DNA of 64,000 nucleotides from Anaerostipes faecalis (lineage in GTDB: Bacteria > Bacillota > Clostridia > Lachnospirales > Lachnospiraceae): NCBI RefSeq assembly GCF_018982945.1, contig NZ_JABRXE010000001.1, positions 372,001-436,000 of the forward strand, written 5' to 3'. The position numbers and the translations under genes were made by a program. Below, one piece after another: positions 34,422 to 43,676 of this stretch (position 1 is its first letter; each line of letters starts with the position of its first letter). The notes under the pieces were generated by a model. It was given only the letters and a program-made list of their open reading frames with translations, was not told the DNA's origin and searched no databases.

Positions 34422-35702
34422 ATGAGTGATTTTAGAATGGAGACAAAATGTATCCAGTCCGGATGGACACCAAAAAAAGGAGAACCAAGAGTTCTTCCAA
34501 TTTATCAGAGTACAACATTTAAATATGATACCAGCGATCAGATGGGACGTTTGTTTGACTTGGAAGACTCTGGATATTTTTATACAAGACTTCAGAATCC
34601 TACAAATGATGCAGTAGCATCTAAGATTTGTGATCTTGAAGGTGGAGTAGCAGCTATGCTGACATCTTCTGGACAGGCAGCAAATTTTTATGCCATTATG
34701 AATATTTGTGAAGCCGGGGATCATATCGTATGTTCTTCTGCAATTTATGGTGGTACATATAATTTATTTGCCCATACAATTCGCAAGATGGGAGTAGAGG
34801 CAACTTTTGTGGAGCCGAATGTAAGTGAGGATGAATTAAATGCAGCTTTTAAAGAAAATACAAAGGCAGTATTTGGGGAAACTATTTCTAATCCATCACT
34901 GGATGTACTGGATTTTGAAAAGTTTGTCAAAGCTGCACATGATCATCAGGTTCCGATGATTGTTGATAATACTTTTGCAACACCTATTAACTGCCGTCCG
35001 TTTGAATGGGGAGTAGATATTGTTACCCACTCCACAACAAAATATATGGATGGACATGCAGCATGCGTAGGTGGAGCTATTGTTGACAGTGGTAATTTTG
35101 ACTGGGAAGCATATGGAGATAAGTTTGCATGTCTGACAGAACCGGATGAAACATATCATGGAGTTGTATATACACAAAAATTTGGAAAAGGTGCATATAT
35201 TACAAAAGCTACGGTACAATTGATGCGAGATCTTGGGTCTATTCAGTCTCCTCAAAATGCATTTTTACTCAATCTTGGTCTGGAGACATTGCATTTGCGG
35301 GTACCAAGACATTGTGAAAATGCAAAGAAGGTTGCAGAGTATTTATTAAACCATGAAAAAGTTGCATGGGTTCATACACCTGCCTTGGAAAGTGATAAAA
35401 ATTATGAATTAGCTCAGAAATATATGCCAAATGGCACATGTGGCGTTATCACTTTTGGATTAAAAGGTGGAAGAGATGCATCTATTAAAATGATGGATAG
35501 CTTGAAAATGGTTGCAATTGTAACACATGTGGCGGATGCAAGAAGTTGTGTGCTTCATCCTGCAAGTCATACTCATCGTCAGATGAATGAACAGGAACTT
35601 CTGGAAGCAGGAGTTCAGCCTGATCTGATTCGATTCAGTGTTGGTATTGAAAATGCAGACGATATTATTGCTGATGTTGAGCAGGCTTTGGCAAATATAT
35701 AA
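34422..35702 (+). CDS. metY: O-acetylhomoserine sulfhydrylase (Cys/Met metabolism PLP enzyme)
   Basis: This 426-residue PLP-dependent enzyme of the Cys/Met family most probably makes homocysteine from O-acetylhomoserine and sulfide. The PLP lysine lies in VTHSTTKYMDGHAACVGG, and YSRL-type residues appear as YFYTRLQNPTNDAV. The phosphate-binding SSGQAANFYAIMN and VDNTFATP are also present. Length and the THSTTKYMDGH loop fit OAH sulfhydrylases rather than the shorter cystathionine lyases. It lies just after the ABC importer ATPase. A methionine gamma-lyase activity cannot be excluded. Confidence 0.88.
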   Translation: MSDFRMETKCIQSGWTPKKGEPRVLPIYQSTTFKYDTSDQMGRLFDLEDSGYFYTRLQNPTNDAVASKICDLEGGVAAMLTSSGQAANFYAIMNICEAGDHIVCSSAIYGGTYNLFAHTIRKMGVEATFVEPNVSEDELNAAFKENTKAVFGETISNPSLDVLDFEKFVKAAHDHQVPMIVDNTFATPINCRPFEWGVDIVTHSTTKYMDGHAACVGGAIVDSGNFDWEAYGDKFACLTEPDETYHGVVYTQKFGKGAYITKATVQLMRDLGSIQSPQNAFLLNLGLETLHLRVPRHCENAKKVAEYLLNHEKVAWVHTPALESDKNYELAQKYMPNGTCGVITFGLKGGRDASIKMMDSLKMVAIVTHVADARSCVLHPASHTHRQMNEQELLEAGVQPDLIRFSVGIENADDIIADVEQALANI

Positions 35703-35719
35703 ATAATTGTAGAAAAAGC

Positions 35720-35749
35720 TTGACTTTTTTTGAAAAATCTTCATAATAG
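35720..35749 (+). promoter_or_regulatory. Probable promoter of tRNA-Glu
   Basis: TTGACT (35720-35725) is followed by an AT-rich -10 region (CATAAT or TAATAG, about 35742-35749). The -10 is not consensus. Confidence 0.5.
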
Positions 35750-35782
35750 ATAGAGGTAGCTTAATTGTTACCTTTATCATAT

Positions 35783-35854
35783 GGCTCCATGGTCAAGAGG
35801 TTAAGACGTGACCCTCTCAAGGTCGAGTCACGGGTTCGATTCCCGTTGGAGTCA
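35783..35854 (+). tRNA. tRNA-Glu (CUC)
   Basis: The acceptor arms are GGCTCCA/TGGAGTC and the loop CTCTCAA between TGACC and GGTCG gives anticodon CTC. A UUC-reading tRNA must be encoded elsewhere. Confidence 0.94.
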
Positions 35855-35860
35855 TTATAA

Positions 35861-35887
35861 AACCTGCGTTTTTACGTGGGTTTTTTC
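35861..35887 (+). terminator. Terminator of tRNA-Glu
   Basis: AACCTGCGT pairs with ACGTGGGTT across TTTT, followed by further Ts. Confidence 0.8.
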
Positions 35888-35947
35888 TTTTTTCTATTTT
35901 ATTTTGAAATCTAAAGGCAGTTTATAAAAGGAGGAAAGGGCAGTTTT

Positions 35948-36730
35948 ATGAAAAATGCAGTATTCTTTGATATTGATGGGACTTTATGGGATGAAGATAT
36001 GATTGTGCCTGAAAGCACTGTTACAGCAGTGAAGAAACTCAGGGAAGATGGAAATTATGCGTTTTTATGCAGTGGGAGAAGTCGTGCAGCTATTCAATCT
36101 CAGAAATTGTTTGATATTGGATTTGATGGAATAGTTGCAGGATGTGGAACATATTTTGAATATGAAAATCGAGAGATTTTTAATAAAAAAATGAAATATG
36201 ATGAATTGAAAGAAATCATCTGTATTTTTAAGGAATGCCGGATGCCGTTTATTTTTGAAGGGAGTCGTTATTTATATACAGATGTGGAAGCTTTTGGTGG
36301 AGATGCATATATTGAATACTTAAAAAAAGAATTAGGAGAAAATCTAAAACCTCTAGATACACTAAATGAAAAGAGTATAGTCAATAAGATGTGTGGTATT
36401 TGTAATCTGGAAAAGAAAGATAAATTTCAGAAAGAAATGGGAAATTATTGTGATGTTATTTTTCATACAGATACTATTATAGAAATGGTGCCTAAAGGCT
36501 TTTCAAAAGCAACGGGAATTAAAAAAGTATGTGAATTGCTTGATATTTCCCATAGTAACACATATGCATTTGGAGACAGTGCCAATGATGTTGATATGTT
36601 AAATTATGTGCAATTTGGTATTGCTATGGGAAATGCATCAAAGGAAGCGAAGGATGCGTCTGATTATGTTACATCTTCGATTAGTGAAAATGGAATTAAG
36701 AATGGATTAAAACATTTTCACCTGATTTAA
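35948..36730 (+). CDS. HAD-superfamily Cof-type phosphatase
   Basis: This 260-residue class IIB HAD hydrolase has motif I FFDIDGTLWDED, with the nucleophile Asp, and motif II FLCSGRSRA. A conserved Lys lies in the GFSKATGIK segment, and motif IV is FGDSANDVDMLNYVQFGIAMGNA. Enzymes of this group remove phosphate from sugar phosphates, flavins or other small molecules; the substrate is not predictable. AAAGGAGG precedes the start. It is not obviously in an operon. Confidence 0.92.
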   Translation: MKNAVFFDIDGTLWDEDMIVPESTVTAVKKLREDGNYAFLCSGRSRAAIQSQKLFDIGFDGIVAGCGTYFEYENREIFNKKMKYDELKEIICIFKECRMPFIFEGSRYLYTDVEAFGGDAYIEYLKKELGENLKPLDTLNEKSIVNKMCGICNLEKKDKFQKEMGNYCDVIFHTDTIIEMVPKGFSKATGIKKVCELLDISHSNTYAFGDSANDVDMLNYVQFGIAMGNASKEAKDASDYVTSSISENGIKNGLKHFHLI

Positions 36731-36734
36731 TATC

Positions 36735-36764
36735 TTGATAAAACTATTTGTTTGGAAGTATAAT
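36735..36764 (+). promoter_or_regulatory. Promoter of the PHP-domain gene
   Basis: TTGATA (36735-36740) and TATAAT (36759-36764) are 18 bp apart, about 20 nt before the start codon. Confidence 0.75.
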
Positions 36765-36784
36765 GTGAATGAAAGTGAGGTTTT

Positions 36785-37543
36785 ATGATGAAATTTAAAT
36801 TTGATGTACATACACATACTGTAGCAAGTGGACATGCATACGGAACCGTTAGTGAAATGGCAAAGGCAGCAGCAGATCATGAACTGGAGCTTCTTGGAAT
36901 AACAGAACATGCTAAAGGTATTCCTGGTACATGTGATGATATTTATTTTATGAATATGCGCATTATACCAAGAAAAATGTTTGGTATTGAATTAATGTTT
37001 GGTTCGGAAATCAATATTCTGGATAGTAATGGAACATTAAGTATGAGTTCAGAACTAATTGATCGCTGTCTGGATATTCGAATTGCAGGAATTCATGATT
37101 TATGCTATGAAGTTGGTACAGTTGCACAAAATACCAATGCTTATGTGAAGGCAATTGAGAATCCTCAGATTGATATTATCAGTCATCCAGATGATTCAAG
37201 AATACCGATTGATTATGAAACCATCGTTGATGCAGCAAAAGAAAATCATACATTACTTGAATTAAATAATAGTTCTTTGGACTGTCTGTCTTCTAGAGTA
37301 GGAGCGTGGGATAATCTTCAGATTATGCTGAGATTATGTGAAGAAAAAAAAGTACCTGTTATTGCTAATACAGACTCACATTTTACAGATGCAGTGGGGA
37401 TTTTTGATCATGTTAGTGTTTTACTGGAAGAAACAAAATTTCCGGAGGAACTGGTTGTAAATCGTTCCGTTGAAGCATTAAAGGAACAGATTCAAAAACA
37501 CAGGACCATCCGGAAAATTGGAAAACAGGTTTATGATAATTAG
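36785..37543 (+). CDS. PHP-domain phosphoesterase (YcdX-like)
   Basis: This 252-residue metal-dependent hydrolase of the PHP family has the metal ligands FDVHTHTVASGHAYGTVSEM, GITEHAK, GSEINIL, IAGIHD, ISHPDDS, LLELNNSS and NTDSHF in the order of YcdX-type phosphatases. These are presumed to use three metal ions, and the substrate is not known. ATG 36785 or 36788 both fit the GAGG ahead. Its stop codon overlaps that of the converging lrgB gene by two bases. Confidence 0.9.
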   Translation: MMKFKFDVHTHTVASGHAYGTVSEMAKAAADHELELLGITEHAKGIPGTCDDIYFMNMRIIPRKMFGIELMFGSEINILDSNGTLSMSSELIDRCLDIRIAGIHDLCYEVGTVAQNTNAYVKAIENPQIDIISHPDDSRIPIDYETIVDAAKENHTLLELNNSSLDCLSSRVGAWDNLQIMLRLCEEKKVPVIANTDSHFTDAVGIFDHVSVLLEETKFPEELVVNRSVEALKEQIQKHRTIRKIGKQVYDN

Positions 37544-38229
37544 AAAAATATTAATGCAAGAATAACAGTTATAATACCGGAAATGCCAATGGCAATGCCA
37601 CTCATTGCACCTTCTACATCGCCAAGTTCTACAGCTTTGGAAGTACCGACTGCATGGCTGCAGGCTCCAATAGATACACCGGCGATGGTTGCATTATCTA
37701 TTCTGAAGATTTTGATTAGATAAGGACAAAGGATAGAACCAAGGATTCCTGTTATTACAACAGCAGCAACTGTAATAGAAGGAATTCCGGATAGCTGAGA
37801 GCTAATTTCCATGGCAATAGGTGTTGTAACGGATTTTGGCAGAAGTGAGAATCTAAGAGATTCATCAATCTGAAATAATTTACATAAAAAATGAACACTG
37901 AACGTGGAAGTCAGAGCACCTGCAAGACATCCTGTCAGTACAGGAATCAGGTTTTTCTTTAATAGCGGAAACTGTCGAAAGATGGATAATCCAAGAGCAG
38001 CAGTTGCAGGAGCAAGAAACATACTAATAAACTGTCCGCCTTCATTATATGTGTTAAAAGGAATAGAACAAAGCTTAAGCAGTAAAATCATAAATCCGAT
38101 AGTTAAAAGGAGAGGATTTAAAATTGCAAGCTTTGTTTTTTTATTTATAAGCGAAAATAATTCAAAAATCATTACGGATAAACCGATGGAAAACAAAGGA
38201 TTTTCCATGAATTCTTTTATAAGATTCAT
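37540..38229 (-). CDS. lrgB: LrgB-family membrane protein
   Basis: This 229-residue membrane protein with about seven helices belongs to the LrgB/CidB/YohK family. Its core is LRFSLLPKSVTTPIAMEISSQLSGIPSITVAAVVITGILGS and GASIGACSHAVGTSKAVELGDVEGAMSG. LrgB acts with LrgA in controlling murein hydrolase activity or the export of small metabolites such as pyruvate. It follows lrgA directly with a 1-nt gap. No lrgAB two-component system is near, so the regulation is unknown. Confidence 0.93.
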   Translation of the reverse strand: MNLIKEFMENPLFSIGLSVMIFELFSLINKKTKLAILNPLLLTIGFMILLLKLCSIPFNTYNEGGQFISMFLAPATAALGLSIFRQFPLLKKNLIPVLTGCLAGALTSTFSVHFLCKLFQIDESLRFSLLPKSVTTPIAMEISSQLSGIPSITVAAVVITGILGSILCPYLIKIFRIDNATIAGVSIGACSHAVGTSKAVELGDVEGAMSGIAIGISGIITVILALIFF

Positions 38230-38230
38230 A

Positions 38231-38590
38231 TTATTTACCTTCTTTCTTTTGTAATTTGATAACTAGTTTCATTGTATACGCAGTTGCAAGAAATGTAAAA
38301 ATTGTAGTGATAAAACAAATAAACAAAAAAATAATCATTTTTCCTTTTAATAAATCATATTTTTCCATAATGGCAATACCGGCAGGAAGAAATAAAAAAG
38401 CCATATTTTGAAGAAGAAAATCTGCTGCATCTGAAATGTGTTCTTCTTTTAATATGTGAGATAGTAAAAAGAATAATACGAGAAACATACTCATGATAGT
38501 GCCTGGAAATGTAAATGGAAGGAGTTTTGCAAGAAAATCCCCTAAAATACAGATAAAAAATAAAATGCTCAATTGAAATAAGTGTTTCAT
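38231..38590 (-). CDS. lrgA: LrgA/CidA-family holin-like membrane protein
   Basis: This 119-residue protein has four membrane helices of the LrgA/CidA family, with the GDFLAKLLPFTFPGTIMSMFLVLFFLL core. It is the holin-like partner of LrgB. Its ATG overlaps the stop codon of the upstream exonuclease-like gene (ATGA), so translation is probably coupled. Confidence 0.92.
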   Translation of the reverse strand: MKHLFQLSILFFICILGDFLAKLLPFTFPGTIMSMFLVLFFLLSHILKEEHISDAADFLLQNMAFLFLPAGIAIMEKYDLLKGKMIIFLFICFITTIFTFLATAYTMKLVIKLQKKEGK

Positions 38591-39522
38591 TTGTGTTCCT
38601 TTCTAAGTAAATAGTAAATGTTGTGTTTGCAGAAAATATACAGGTCTTCATTATGATTAACGAAATCTTTTCCAGGGACAAATTTGGAATAACATTTATC
38701 TGCTGTTGCGGGAATTCTGATACTCTTATCTACCATTGATCCCATGGCTTTTGGAAGAACAATATCTTCTTCAGGCAAGTAATAATAGTCTTCTGGATTT
38801 GGATAATAATGTTTAAGTAATCCATTCTGGTAATAGCAGATAAAGGTGGCAGAAGTATCTTTGATTGATAAGTTCATACAATCCTTTTCTAATACTAAAG
38901 GTTTTGACCAGGGCTGTTTTAAAGATATACTAATTTCCAGACAATCTTCTTTCTGTTTACATCTGGTAATCTGAAATTCACCTTTTTCTAAAGAGAGATA
39001 ACATGTCAGTGATGAGACTGATACTAAACCGGTTAAATCCTCTCTATTATGAAGTAAAAGCAGTTCTTTTAATTCAGTATTCCCCGTTTCCAGAAATGTC
39101 TGATAAGTTTTAATGATTTTTTTTCCTGTCAGATTATCATTTCGTATAATCCCTAAATAATTTTCTAAATCTTTTTGTCTGAATCTCTTCATTGGGAAAA
39201 GATGGCGAAAAGGTGAAAGAACCTGATAGAGATCTATGTGTTTCATATGATCCAGTGGATTATCCAAATGATATTCTCTGATTTTAGATTCTAAAAAAGG
39301 AAGATCAAATGTGGTTCCATTATAAGATATTAAAGTATCATAGGAAACAATATAATCAAGAAAATCTTTAAGAATCTCCTTTTGTGAAAAACCGTCTTTA
39401 TTAAACCATTGCAGGATAGTACCATCAAAATGGCAGCAGCCAATGAGAGTAATTGCTGAAACATCAGGACTAAGACCGGTTGTTTCAATATCAAAAAATA
39501 AATATTTTTTTTCGTTAAACAT
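38587..39522 (-). CDS. RNase H-like 3'-5' exonuclease-domain protein (YprB-like)
   Basis: This 311-residue protein carries a ribonuclease H-like exonuclease domain. Acidic residues appear in FFDIETTGLSP (D and E), ISYNGTTFDLPFL (Asp) and LLLHNREDLTGL (HxxED-like), in DnaQ-fold order. Members are called YprB in Bacillus; the substrate is unclear. ATG 39522 follows GGAGGAAATCTTT; an upstream GTG overlaps that site. It is the first gene of the lrgAB operon and reads away from ruvA. Confidence 0.85.
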   Translation of the reverse strand: MFNEKKYLFFDIETTGLSPDVSAITLIGCCHFDGTILQWFNKDGFSQKEILKDFLDYIVSYDTLISYNGTTFDLPFLESKIREYHLDNPLDHMKHIDLYQVLSPFRHLFPMKRFRQKDLENYLGIIRNDNLTGKKIIKTYQTFLETGNTELKELLLLHNREDLTGLVSVSSLTCYLSLEKGEFQITRCKQKEDCLEISISLKQPWSKPLVLEKDCMNLSIKDTSATFICYYQNGLLKHYYPNPEDYYYLPEEDIVLPKAMGSMVDKSIRIPATADKCYSKFVPGKDFVNHNEDLYIFCKHNIYYLLRKEHK

Positions 39523-39551
39523 AAAGATTTCCTCCTGCACATGCGTTTCTA

Positions 39552-39580
39552 ATTATAGACTTATAAATTATATTTTGCAA
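39552..39580 (-). promoter_or_regulatory. Promoter of the yprB-lrgA-lrgB operon
   Basis: On the minus strand TTGCAA (39580-39575) and TATAAT (39557-39552) are 17 bp apart. Confidence 0.7.
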
Positions 39581-39611
39581 TCCCATAACAGCAATTCATA
39601 GTCCTTCAGAC

Positions 39612-39640
39612 TGGACTCGCTTCGCTCGATAAGGTATAAT
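39612..39640 (+). promoter_or_regulatory. Promoter of ruvAB
   Basis: TGGACT (39612-39617) and TATAAT (39635-39640) are 17 bp apart. The -10 lies in a palindrome AGGTATAATACCT (39632-39644). The promoter diverges from that of the minus-strand operon. Confidence 0.65.
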
Positions 39641-39679
39641 ACCTAGAATGGGTGAATTATATGCGAAGGAGGAACTGTT

Positions 39680-40285
39680 GTGATTTCATATATTAAGGGG
39701 ATACTGGCGGCTGTTTATTCAGATGGTATTATTCTTGAAAATCAGGGGATAGGATATCGTTTGATGATGCCTATGAATATGGAGCGTTTTCCTGGGATTG
39801 GTCAGGAAATGAAAGTTTATACCCATATGCATGTAAGAGAAGATGATATTAGTCTTTTTGGTTTTCGTTCTAAAGAAGAGCTGGAGGCCTTTGAATTGCT
39901 GATAGGAGTTAATGGAATTGGTCCTAAAGTGGGATTATCGGTTCTTTCTACGTTAACTGTATATGAATTAAAGATAGCGGTCATGAGTGAAGATGTTAAA
40001 ACGATTTCTACTACACCAGGTCTTGGACCTAAAGGTGCGAAAAAGCTGATTTTAGAGTTAAAAGATAAGCTGGATTTTGAAGAGATGGAAGAGGATGGGT
40101 CTGGTATGGAAATATTTCAGGAACCGGCAGATGAAAATGATTCTGTTATGGTTACTATTGAAGGACTTGTTAGTCTTGGATATTCTAAAACAGAAGCTGC
40201 GATGGCTGTGAAAAAAGTTGAGGACGCAGCATCCTATGAACCGGAGGAATTGTTAAAGAAGGCATTAAAAAATATCATGATATAG
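39680..40285 (+). CDS. ruvA: Holliday junction branch migration protein RuvA
   Basis: This 201-residue junction-binding subunit loads RuvB on four-way DNA. It shows the OB-fold N-terminus (MISYIKGILAAVYSDGIILENQGIGY), the helix-hairpin-helix segments LLIGVNGIGPKVGLSVLS and ISTTPGLGPKGAKKLILELKDKL, and a C-terminal UBA-like domain (VTIEGLVSLGYSKTEAAMAVKKV). The start is GTG 39680, 7 nt after AAGGAGG. ruvB follows within 10 nt. Confidence 0.97.
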   Translation: MISYIKGILAAVYSDGIILENQGIGYRLMMPMNMERFPGIGQEMKVYTHMHVREDDISLFGFRSKEELEAFELLIGVNGIGPKVGLSVLSTLTVYELKIAVMSEDVKTISTTPGLGPKGAKKLILELKDKLDFEEMEEDGSGMEIFQEPADENDSVMVTIEGLVSLGYSKTEAAMAVKKVEDAASYEPEELLKKALKNIMI

Positions 40286-40294
40286 GTGGGAAAT

Positions 40295-41299
40295 ATGATG
40301 GATCGAGTGATTTCCACAGAATTAGTGGAGGAAGATATTACAATTGAAAATCATCTGCGTCCGCAGAAACTGACAGATTACATTGGACAGGAAAAAGTAA
40401 AGGAGAATCTGAAGATTTTTATTGAAGCAGCCAAAAGCCGTGGTGAGTCTTTAGATCATGTATTGTTTTATGGACCGCCAGGACTTGGGAAAACCACTCT
40501 TGCTGGAATCGTTGCCAATGAAATGGGGGTTCACCTAAAGGTAACCAGTGGACCTGCAATTGAAAAGCCGGGAGAAATCGCAGCATTACTTAATAATCTT
40601 CAGGAAGGTGATGTATTGTTTATCGATGAGATTCATCGTCTGAATCGCCAGGTAGAAGAAGTACTTTATCCGGCAATGGAGGATTATGCAATAGATATTT
40701 TGGTTGGAAAAGGACAGGCAGCCAGATCTATTCGTCTGGAACTGCCTAAATTTACTCTGGTTGGGGCTACAACCAGAGCTGGTATGCTGACAGCTCCTTT
40801 AAGAGATCGATTTGGTGTAGTAAATCGTCTGAATTTTTATAATAGTGAAGAGTTAAAGACGATTGTTCAAAGATCAGCTCAGGTACTTAATATTGAAATA
40901 GACCAGCAAGGGGCATTGGAAATAGCACGAAGATCGAGGGGAACGCCGAGACTTGCCAACAGGCTGTTAAAAAGGGTTAGAGATTTTGCGCAGGTAAAAT
41001 ACGATGGAAAGATCACACTGGAAGTGGCAGTTGATGCATTGAATCATTTAGAGGTTGATACAATGGGGTTGGATCAGACAGACCGTACATTATTGCTGAC
41101 AATGATGGATACTTTTGAAGGAAAACCTGTCGGTTTAGATACATTGGCTGCAGCAATAGGTGAGGATTCAGGTACTATAGAGGATGTTTATGAACCGTAT
41201 TTGATTCAAAATGGATTAATTCAGCGGACTCCAAGAGGAAGAATGCTGACCAGATGTGCATATGAACATTTTGGAAAAACCGTACCAGAAGGGAAATAA
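40295..41299 (+). CDS. ruvB: Holliday junction branch migration ATPase RuvB
   Basis: This AAA+ motor of about 334 residues drives branch migration with RuvA. It has [23 protein letters not shown], Walker [20 protein letters not shown], Walker [24 protein letters not shown], sensor 1 [19 protein letters not shown], and the arginine-rich C-terminal winged helix ([23 protein letters not shown]). An in-frame GTG at 40286 overlaps the ribosome site, so ATG 40295 (or 40298) is preferred. It is followed 2 nt later by the U32 gene. Confidence 0.97.
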   Translation: MMDRVISTELVEEDITIENHLRPQKLTDYIGQEKVKENLKIFIEAAKSRGESLDHVLFYGPPGLGKTTLAGIVANEMGVHLKVTSGPAIEKPGEIAALLNNLQEGDVLFIDEIHRLNRQVEEVLYPAMEDYAIDILVGKGQAARSIRLELPKFTLVGATTRAGMLTAPLRDRFGVVNRLNFYNSEELKTIVQRSAQVLNIEIDQQGALEIARRSRGTPRLANRLLKRVRDFAQVKYDGKITLEVAVDALNHLEVDTMGLDQTDRTLLLTMMDTFEGKPVGLDTLAAAIGEDSGTIEDVYEPYLIQNGLIQRTPRGRMLTRCAYEHFGKTVPEGK

Positions 41300-41301
41300 A
41301 A

Positions 41302-43668
41302 ATGAAAAGAGAAATTGAGGTATTAGCACCTGCAGGTTCCATGGAATGCATGAAAGCAGCAATTGTAAACGGAGCGGATGCAGTATATCTTGGTGGAGAA
41401 ATGTTTGGTGCAAGAGCATATGCTGGAAATTTTTCTCAGGAAGAATTATGTGAGGCTATTGATTATGCACACTTATTTGGAAAAAAGATATTTCTGACAA
41501 TTAATACATTAGTAAAGGAAAAAGAACTCCCTTTATTGGTAGACTTCTTAAAGCCTTACTATGAACAAGGTCTGGATGCTGTTATTGTTCAGGATTTCGG
41601 AGTGTTTGCAACTGTTCGCAGACATTTTCCTGATTTGGAAATTCATGCCAGTACCCAGATGACAATTACAGGAATAAATGGTGCAAGATTAGTAAAAAAA
41701 ATGGGAGCCAAAAGGGTCGTTCCAGCAAGAGAACTGTCGCTGGAAGAAATTAAAGAAATAAAAGATGATACAGGGCTGGATATGGAGTGCTTTGTTCATG
41801 GAGCTCTTTGTTATGGATACTCTGGACAGTGTTTTATGAGTAGTATGCTTGGAGGGAGAAGTGGAAATCGAGGCAGATGTGCAGGAACGTGTCGTTTGCC
41901 TTTTCAGATGAAAGGGAAAAAACATACAAAGAATTCGTATCCACTTAGTCTGAAAGATTTATGTACCATAGAGAATCTTCCGGAAATACTGAATCATGGA
42001 GTTGATTCTTTAAAAATTGAAGGACGAATGAAAGGTGCCAGATATGTAGGTGAAGTAACAAGGATTTACAGAAAATATGTAGATTTATATCTTTCAGGCA
42101 ATACTTATATTGTAGAGGATCAAGACAAAAAAATCTTAATGGAATTGTTTAATCGTGGCGGATTTACCGATGGTTACTATGGTCAGTATCATGGCAGACA
42201 AATGATGAGTATGAAGCGTCCGGATCATCAGGGAATGCTTGTTGGGAAAATTAAAAAAATAAATAAAGGAAAACTTGTTTTTACTGCAAAAGAGGAAATA
42301 CACAAGGGAGATATTATGGAATTAAGGATATCTTCTACAGAGAAGGTAGAATTGACCAGTCCATCAGATTGGGAAAAAGGAAGTTTTGTCACCCTAAATG
42401 GACAGAAAATGAAAAAACTGTATTGTGGTATGGAAATTTTCAGAACCAGAAATCAGCAGTTAACACAGAAGATTGATAAGAGTCTGAAATTAAAAAAGCA
42501 AGAAAATCTTAAGGGAAAAATCATACTTCATTCAGGCGAATGTGCTAAATTATGGATAGAAAATGGAAGAGAGGCTGTTTGTGTAGAAGGACCAATGATA
42601 GAAAAGGCTCAAAAACAGACAGCAGATAAACAGCAAATTATGAAACAGCTATCCAAAACAGGAGAAACTCATTATCATTTCACTGATTTACAGGTAGAAA
42701 TGGATTCAGATATTTTTGTACCAGGTTCACTATTGAAAAAATTAAGAAGAGATGCTTTTGATGCATTAGATAAAAAGCAGATACAAGCATATCGACGAAG
42801 TTACAAAAAACCGGATGAAGAAGTAATCAGACAGCTGAGATCTTGTTATTCTGAGCCAGAGATTACGGTTTCTCTTGAAAATGTTAATCTTGTTCCGACT
42901 GTTTTAAAATATTCTAACGTACAGAATGTGTATCTGTCATGGATGAATCTAAAACAGAAGAAACAGCCAAAGCAGATTGTGGAACAGATATGTCAATCAG
43001 GAAAATCATGTTATATAATGCTACCTCAAATTGCAAGAAAGCAGCAGATGGAGGAAATTCAAAATAAAAAACGGCTGCTTTTCTCAAAAAATGTCAAAGG
43101 ATTGGTGGTACGTAATATTGAGGAATTATCATGGCTTCTACAAGAGTCTTATAACGGGAAACTGGTGTTGGATTATATGGTATATGGATACAATAAAAAA
43201 GCAGTGGACACATTAATGAAAATGTATCCAGGTGAGGTTCGCATCACATATTCAGTGGAATGTAATCGACAGGAATTAAAGGATTTAGAATGTTACAATG
43301 GGGAACTGATTTTTTATGGTTATCTTCCGTTGATGGTTTCAGCCCAGTGTGTAAAAAATAATCTTCTAGGATGTGATCAGAAAGAAGAATGGTTAACCTT
43401 AACCGATCGATATCAAAAGGAGTTCTACGTTAAGACTTGTTGTAGCGACTGTATAAATGAAATCTATAATGGACAACCGATTTGGCTTGGAACAGAGCAG
43501 GAATTGGTGGAAGATCTGCAGCCAGAAGCATGTCGGTTTCATTTTACAAAAGAAACACCAGAGGAAGCAGATTATATTTTAAATACCATAGAAGAAATAC
43601 AGAAAGGAAAAAATGTTTCTCCACTCAGTGATTATACAAAGGGTCATATGAATAGAGGAATTTTGTAG
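41302..43668 (+). CDS. U32-family protein (putative rRNA hydroxylation factor, RlhA-like)
   Basis: This 788-residue protein of peptidase family U32 starts with the family barrel (LAPAGSMECMKAAIVNGADAVYLGGEMFGARAYAGNFS) and has the signature ECFVHGALCYGYSGQCFMSSMLGGRSGNRGRCAGTCRLPF, whose cysteines could hold an iron-sulfur cluster. A C-terminal DUF3656-like part and a final cysteine group (KTCCSDCIN) follow. E. coli RlhA of this kind is needed for 5-hydroxycytidine in 23S rRNA. True protease activity is doubtful. The gene lies between ruvB and the SEDS gene with very short gaps, in one operon. Confidence 0.88.
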   Translation: MKREIEVLAPAGSMECMKAAIVNGADAVYLGGEMFGARAYAGNFSQEELCEAIDYAHLFGKKIFLTINTLVKEKELPLLVDFLKPYYEQGLDAVIVQDFGVFATVRRHFPDLEIHASTQMTITGINGARLVKKMGAKRVVPARELSLEEIKEIKDDTGLDMECFVHGALCYGYSGQCFMSSMLGGRSGNRGRCAGTCRLPFQMKGKKHTKNSYPLSLKDLCTIENLPEILNHGVDSLKIEGRMKGARYVGEVTRIYRKYVDLYLSGNTYIVEDQDKKILMELFNRGGFTDGYYGQYHGRQMMSMKRPDHQGMLVGKIKKINKGKLVFTAKEEIHKGDIMELRISSTEKVELTSPSDWEKGSFVTLNGQKMKKLYCGMEIFRTRNQQLTQKIDKSLKLKKQENLKGKIILHSGECAKLWIENGREAVCVEGPMIEKAQKQTADKQQIMKQLSKTGETHYHFTDLQVEMDSDIFVPGSLLKKLRRDAFDALDKKQIQAYRRSYKKPDEEVIRQLRSCYSEPEITVSLENVNLVPTVLKYSNVQNVYLSWMNLKQKKQPKQIVEQICQSGKSCYIMLPQIARKQQMEEIQNKKRLLFSKNVKGLVVRNIEELSWLLQESYNGKLVLDYMVYGYNKKAVDTLMKMYPGEVRITYSVECNRQELKDLECYNGELIFYGYLPLMVSAQCVKNNLLGCDQKEEWLTLTDRYQKEFYVKTCCSDCINEIYNGQPIWLGTEQELVEDLQPEACRFHFTKETPEEADYILNTIEEIQKGKNVSPLSDYTKGHMNRGIL

Positions 43669-43676
43669 GTGAAGGT

